Positions 60,611 through 64,000 of a DNA stretch of 64,000 bases are shown one piece after another. A program made the position numbers and the translations under genes. This DNA is from Massilia sp. W12 (GTDB taxonomy: Bacteria > Pseudomonadota > Gammaproteobacteria > Burkholderiales > Burkholderiaceae_D), in assembly GCF_037300705.1 (NCBI RefSeq), contig NZ_CP147776.1, positions 62,001 through 126,000 of the forward strand. Reading direction: 5' to 3'. The notes beneath the pieces are model-generated. The model saw only the letters and a list, made by a program, of their open reading frames with translations. It searched no databases and was not told the DNA's origin. The stretch's first letter is position 1. Every line of letters begins with the position of its first letter.

Positions 60611-62656
60611 ATGCCCAGCCCATCACCCACCCCGCAACAAGAGGCGATCAGCCTGCCAGGCTTCACCCCTGAACAATTAACACAATTGCAACGTGCGCAA
60701 AATCTGGCCTTAAGCCCTTGCGGGCGCTGGGCTGCCGTCGCACTGGAGCGCCTGCATGCGGATGGCGGGCATTATGTCTGCCATCTGTGGCGCGTGCCGC
60801 TGGATGGCAAAGGCAAGCCGCTGCAACTCACCAATGGCGATTGCCGCGACAGTCAGCCGGCTTTCCGCAGCGATGGCGGATTGGCGTTTTTGAGCGATCG
60901 GCGCGACGGGGAAAGCCCCGAAAGTTGCGATGCGCAACGGCGCCAGATCTGGCTCCTGCCGCCGCATGGCGGCATGCCGCTGCGCATCAGCGATGAGCCT
61001 TTGGGCGTGCTGGCCTTCAAGTTTGCGCGCAATGCTGAGACCATGGCCATGCTGGCGCCGCATTGGCCTGGCGTCGAACGCGACCAGCAGCGCGATGAAA
61101 TGAAAAAGCGGCGTGAACACGGCCCCAGCGCTTTACATTACCGCAGCATGCCGGTGCGCCATTGGGACCACTGGCTGGGCGCGACGGCGCCGCATTTGCT
61201 GGTGGCGGATCAGGATGGCGCAGATGTGCGCGATTTGACCCCGGATCTGGATGCGCAGGGCGTGCGCGCGCTGGAACATGCCGAATTTGATATCAGCGCG
61301 GATGGCGCGCAAATCGCCATCACCTGGTCGCGCCTGGCGCCAGATCGCTATCGTGACAGTTCGCTGATGATTTTCACGCTCGACCGCGACACCCGCGCCA
61401 TCGGTCAGCGTTTGTATGCGGTGCACGATTGCATACAAGTCGAGCACCCCCTCTTTTCACCGGATGGCAAAGCGCTGGCGTATTGCCAGGAAACGCGCAG
61501 CATGCAATATGCGCCGCGCCGCAGCTTGCACTTGCTGGATCTGGAGAGCGGCGACAGCCGCCGGCTGGCTCCAGAATGGGACGCCTGGCCGCAACCTGCA
61601 GCCTGGCATGACGATGGCAAGAGTTTGTTTGTCAGTGCGGAAGAGCAGGGCGAAGTGGCGATTTTCGCGCTCGAACTCGGCTCCGGCGATGTGGTTTGCA
61701 TGACCCAGCATGGCAGCCACAGCGATTTGCATTTTGATGTGCGGCGCGAAATGCTGGTCGGCTTGCGCTCTTCGCTGCGCCATCCGCCGGAAGTGTTTCA
61801 GCTGGCGTGCAATGACAGCCGCACCCTGGATTTGCCGCACCTCATGTCCGGTTTCACCCCGGCGAAATTTGAAGTGCGCAAATTGCACGCCTATGCCGAA
61901 GATGGCAGCCGCATTCAATATTGGCTGTTATTGCCGCCGCATGGGGTGTATCCCTGCCCGGCGCTGATGTGGATTCACGGCGGCCCGATCAATGCCTGGC
62001 AGGACACCTGGCATTGGCGCTGGAATCCGCTGCTGGCGTTGGCCCAGGGCTATGCGGTGATTTTGCCGAATCCGCGCGGCTCGACCGGCTTCGGCCAGGA
62101 ATTTGTCGATGGCATATGGAATAATCAATGGGGCGCGCAGTGCTATCGCGATCTGATTGCGGTCTTGAATGCTGTCAGCCAGCATGTCGAAATCGATCAC
62201 CAGCGCATCGCCGCCATGGGCGGCTCGTTTGGCGGCTATATGACGAATTGGATCGGTACCCAAACCGGGCGCTTCTCCTGCCTGGTGACACACGCCAGCG
62301 TGTACGATATGCGCACCTTCGCCACCACGGTGGATGATCCGGCCTATTGGTATCTGACGATGGGCGGCGCGCCGTTTGCGCGCGGCCCGGAATATGAACG
62401 CTATTCGCCGGCGGCCCATGTGGCCAACTGGCGCAGCCCGACCTTGATTATTCACGGTGACAAAGACTACCGCGTGCCGGTGCAAGAAGCGCAAGCCCTG
62501 TTTGAAGCCTTGCAATATCACGGCGTCGAATCGGAAATGGTGATTTTCCCGGATGAGGGACATTGGATCGCCAAGCCGAAAAACACGATTGCCTGGTATG
62601 GCTTTATTTTTGAATTTTTACAGCGCCATTTAAAAGCGCAGGAGTTGTCGCAATGA
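60611..62656 (+). CDS. S9 family serine peptidase (acylaminoacyl-peptidase type), first of two
   Basis: A 681-residue prolyl-oligopeptidase-like enzyme: beta-propeller (~30-400), then an alpha/beta-hydrolase. Catalytic Ser539 is in MGGSFGGYMTNWIG, the Asp in IIHGDKDYRVPVQEA and the His in FPDEGHWIAKPKN; the oxyanion segment MWIHGGPINAWQDT is present. Cytoplasmic, no signal peptide. It overlaps the following S9 gene by four bases (ATGA), so the pair are made together to trim oligopeptides. Confidence 0.92.
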   Translation: MPSPSPTPQQEAISLPGFTPEQLTQLQRAQNLALSPCGRWAAVALERLHADGGHYVCHLWRVPLDGKGKPLQLTNGDCRDSQPAFRSDGGLAFLSDRRDGESPESCDAQRRQIWLLPPHGGMPLRISDEPLGVLAFKFARNAETMAMLAPHWPGVERDQQRDEMKKRREHGPSALHYRSMPVRHWDHWLGATAPHLLVADQDGADVRDLTPDLDAQGVRALEHAEFDISADGAQIAITWSRLAPDRYRDSSLMIFTLDRDTRAIGQRLYAVHDCIQVEHPLFSPDGKALAYCQETRSMQYAPRRSLHLLDLESGDSRRLAPEWDAWPQPAAWHDDGKSLFVSAEEQGEVAIFALELGSGDVVCMTQHGSHSDLHFDVRREMLVGLRSSLRHPPEVFQLACNDSRTLDLPHLMSGFTPAKFEVRKLHAYAEDGSRIQYWLLLPPHGVYPCPALMWIHGGPINAWQDTWHWRWNPLLALAQGYAVILPNPRGSTGFGQEFVDGIWNNQWGAQCYRDLIAVLNAVSQHVEIDHQRIAAMGGSFGGYMTNWIGTQTGRFSCLVTHASVYDMRTFATTVDDPAYWYLTMGGAPFARGPEYERYSPAAHVANWRSPTLIIHGDKDYRVPVQEAQALFEALQYHGVESEMVIFPDEGHWIAKPKNTIAWYGFIFEFLQRHLKAQELSQ

Positions 62657-64000
62657 GCGAAATCAAACCCTACGGCGAATGGCGTTCGCCGATTTCCGCC
62701 GCCCGCGTGGCGCAAGGCGCGCGCAGCCTGTCTTCGGTGCGGGTAGTGGGGACGGATGTATATTGGCTGGAAGGCCGCGCCAGCGAAGGCGGGCGCAATA
62801 CGCTGCTGCGCGCCGGCGCTGCACCGCAGGAGGAAATCACCCCGCTGCCATTCAATGTCCGCAGCCGGGTGCACGAATACGGCGGCGGGGCTTATCTGGC
62901 GACCTCTGAATTTGTGGTGTTTTCCCATTTTGCCGATCATCAATTGCACCTGCAGCCATTTGCGGGACAGGTGCTCGCCTTAGGCAACGCCAGCACCCAG
63001 CGTTACGCCGATTTCATTCATGATGCGCAGCGCGCGCGCATTATCGGCGTGCGCGAAGACCATGCGCAATCCGATCTGCAACCGGCCAACACCTTGTGCA
63101 GCCTGGCGCTGGATGGCTCGGGCGCGCAAAGCGTGCTGGCGCAGGGACATGATTTCTATTCTTCCCCGCGCCTCTCGCCGGATGGCCGGCAGCTGGCTTT
63201 TTTAAGCTGGGATCATCCGCGCATGCCGTGGCAGGGCACGCAATTATGGCTGGCCGATTTTGCGGCGGATGGCGCTTTGCAGAATCTGCGCTGCGTCGCC
63301 GGCGGCGCTCAGGAATCGATTTGCCAGCCGGAATGGTCGCCGCAGGGCGAGTTGTTCTTTGTCTCCGATCGCAGCGGCTGGTGGAATTTATACCGCCTCG
63401 ACGCGCAGGGCGCGGCGCATGCGCTGTGCCCGCGCGAGGCCGAATTCGGCGCGCCGCATTGGACTTTTGGCGAGTGGATGTATGGCTTTGTGGATAGCGC
63501 GCGGATTGTCGCCAGCTATATCGAAAACGGCGATAGCCATCTGGCCCTGTTGCAGGCGGATGAGGCCGGTAACTGGAGTATGCAGGCTTTGCCGCTGGAC
63601 TATACCGACATCCATGAATTGGCGGTCTGCGGCGAGCAGGTGGCGCTGGTCGCCGCCAGTCCCACCATTCCGCTGCAAGTCGCCTGCCTGGATCTGGCCA
63701 GCCGCAATGTGCGGGTGCTGGCTTCCAGCATTGCCGAGCTGCCGCCGGCGAGCTATCTGTCACGTCCGCGCAGCATCAGCTATCCAAGTCATGGACGCAC
63801 CGCGCACGCCATGTTTTACGCGCCGAAAAATGATGATTATCAAGCCCCGGCGGGCGAGTTGCCGCCCTTGCTGGTGTTCATCCACGGCGGCCCGACCGGC
63901 ATGGCCAGCAGCAATTTACGTCTGCCTATCCAATTCTGGACCAGTCGCGGCTTTGCTGTGCTGGATGTGAATTACGGCGGCAGCAGCGGCTTTGGCCGTG
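62653..64000 (+). CDS. S9 family serine peptidase, second of two (cut by window end)
   Basis: The frame is open from the ATG at 62653 to the window end, 449 codons. The start MSEIKPYGEWRSPISAARVA and RVHEYGGGAYLATSEFVVFS, then YSSPRLSPDGRQLAFLSWDH, FFVSDRSGWWNLYRLD and the oxyanion segment VFIHGGPTGMASS with VNYGGSSGFGR show an S9 peptidase of the dipeptidyl-aminopeptidase type. The catalytic Ser, Asp and His lie beyond the window. It is a different S9 subgroup from its partner, so the two may share substrates of different length. Confidence 0.9.
   Translation, partial: MSEIKPYGEWRSPISAARVAQGARSLSSVRVVGTDVYWLEGRASEGGRNTLLRAGAAPQEEITPLPFNVRSRVHEYGGGAYLATSEFVVFSHFADHQLHLQPFAGQVLALGNASTQRYADFIHDAQRARIIGVREDHAQSDLQPANTLCSLALDGSGAQSVLAQGHDFYSSPRLSPDGRQLAFLSWDHPRMPWQGTQLWLADFAADGALQNLRCVAGGAQESICQPEWSPQGELFFVSDRSGWWNLYRLDAQGAAHALCPREAEFGAPHWTFGEWMYGFVDSARIVASYIENGDSHLALLQADEAGNWSMQALPLDYTDIHELAVCGEQVALVAASPTIPLQVACLDLASRNVRVLASSIAELPPASYLSRPRSISYPSHGRTAHAMFYAPKNDDYQAPAGELPPLLVFIHGGPTGMASSNLRLPIQFWTSRGFAVLDVNYGGSSGFGR

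Overview
The window comes from a Gram-negative, aerobically respiring betaproteobacterium, most likely a member of the Burkholderiales close to the Oxalobacteraceae (Massilia/Duganella/Janthinobacterium group). That placement is inferred from three things: a housekeeping RpoD tail followed by tRNA-Ile(CAU), a tRNA-Gly(CCC)-trmB pair, and the layout of a cox/cta cluster with its betaproteobacterial accessory genes (a 38-residue assembly protein, DUF2970, DUF2909). Most genes are GC-rich. Three patches are clearly AT-richer: the Doc-type toxin-antitoxin locus, the Tae4/Tai4 and TraB-like island, and the repeat element near 55.2 kb.

Layout. 1-9.4 kb: the 3' end of rpoD, a small toxin-antitoxin pair, tRNA-Ile(CAU), rhlE, gluQ, a LysR regulator divergent from a pirin/flavodoxin pair, a YhcG-type nuclease, a YitT-like membrane protein, tRNA-Gly and trmB. 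9.8-15.05 kb: a compact six-gene operon of unknown function (GAF domain, VioB-type ferritin-like protein, PQQ-type propeller, MntP-like membrane protein, second propeller, 76-residue protein). 15.05-22.2 kb: a minus-strand operon of an RnfD/NqrB-like membrane protein and four DUF2330-type exported proteins, three of them close paralogues. 22.5-27.5 kb: two exported proteins with PEP-CTERM-like tails, DUF817, a PCu(A)C copper chaperone, trmL, comF and bioC. 28.0-39.4 kb: a caa3-type cytochrome c oxidase with its assembly genes (coxB, ctaD, small assembly protein, ctaG, DUF2970, ctaE, DUF2909, SURF1, SCO-like, ctaA, ctaB, SCO). This cluster is interrupted at 32.7-35.0 kb by an AT-rich island carrying a type VI secretion amidase effector/immunity pair.

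39.6-46.7 kb: three DUF805 membrane proteins, a DUF1624-type acyltransferase, a large unknown membrane protein, and an M14 carboxypeptidase paired with a small I78-type inhibitor. 46.9-49.6 kb: a type I modification pair (hsdM, hsdS) without hsdR. 49.6-52.7 kb: soxAXB for thiosulfate oxidation. 52.8-56.1 kb: a PACE-type transporter, an SDR with an altered catalytic residue, several small membrane proteins and a REPIN-like inverted-repeat element. 56.2-64.0 kb: a membrane-fused double nitroreductase of the SagB type, a class III nucleotide cyclase with a small partner gene, and two tandem S9 peptidases, the second cut by the window end.

The respiratory genes form one functional unit: structural subunits, CuA/CuB metallation (Cox11, SCO, possibly PCu(A)C) and heme A synthesis (ctaA/ctaB). 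A CRP/FNR-family site overlaps the -10 box upstream of coxB. The best candidates for something undescribed are the 9.8-15.05 kb operon and the DUF2330 array with its RnfD-like partner.
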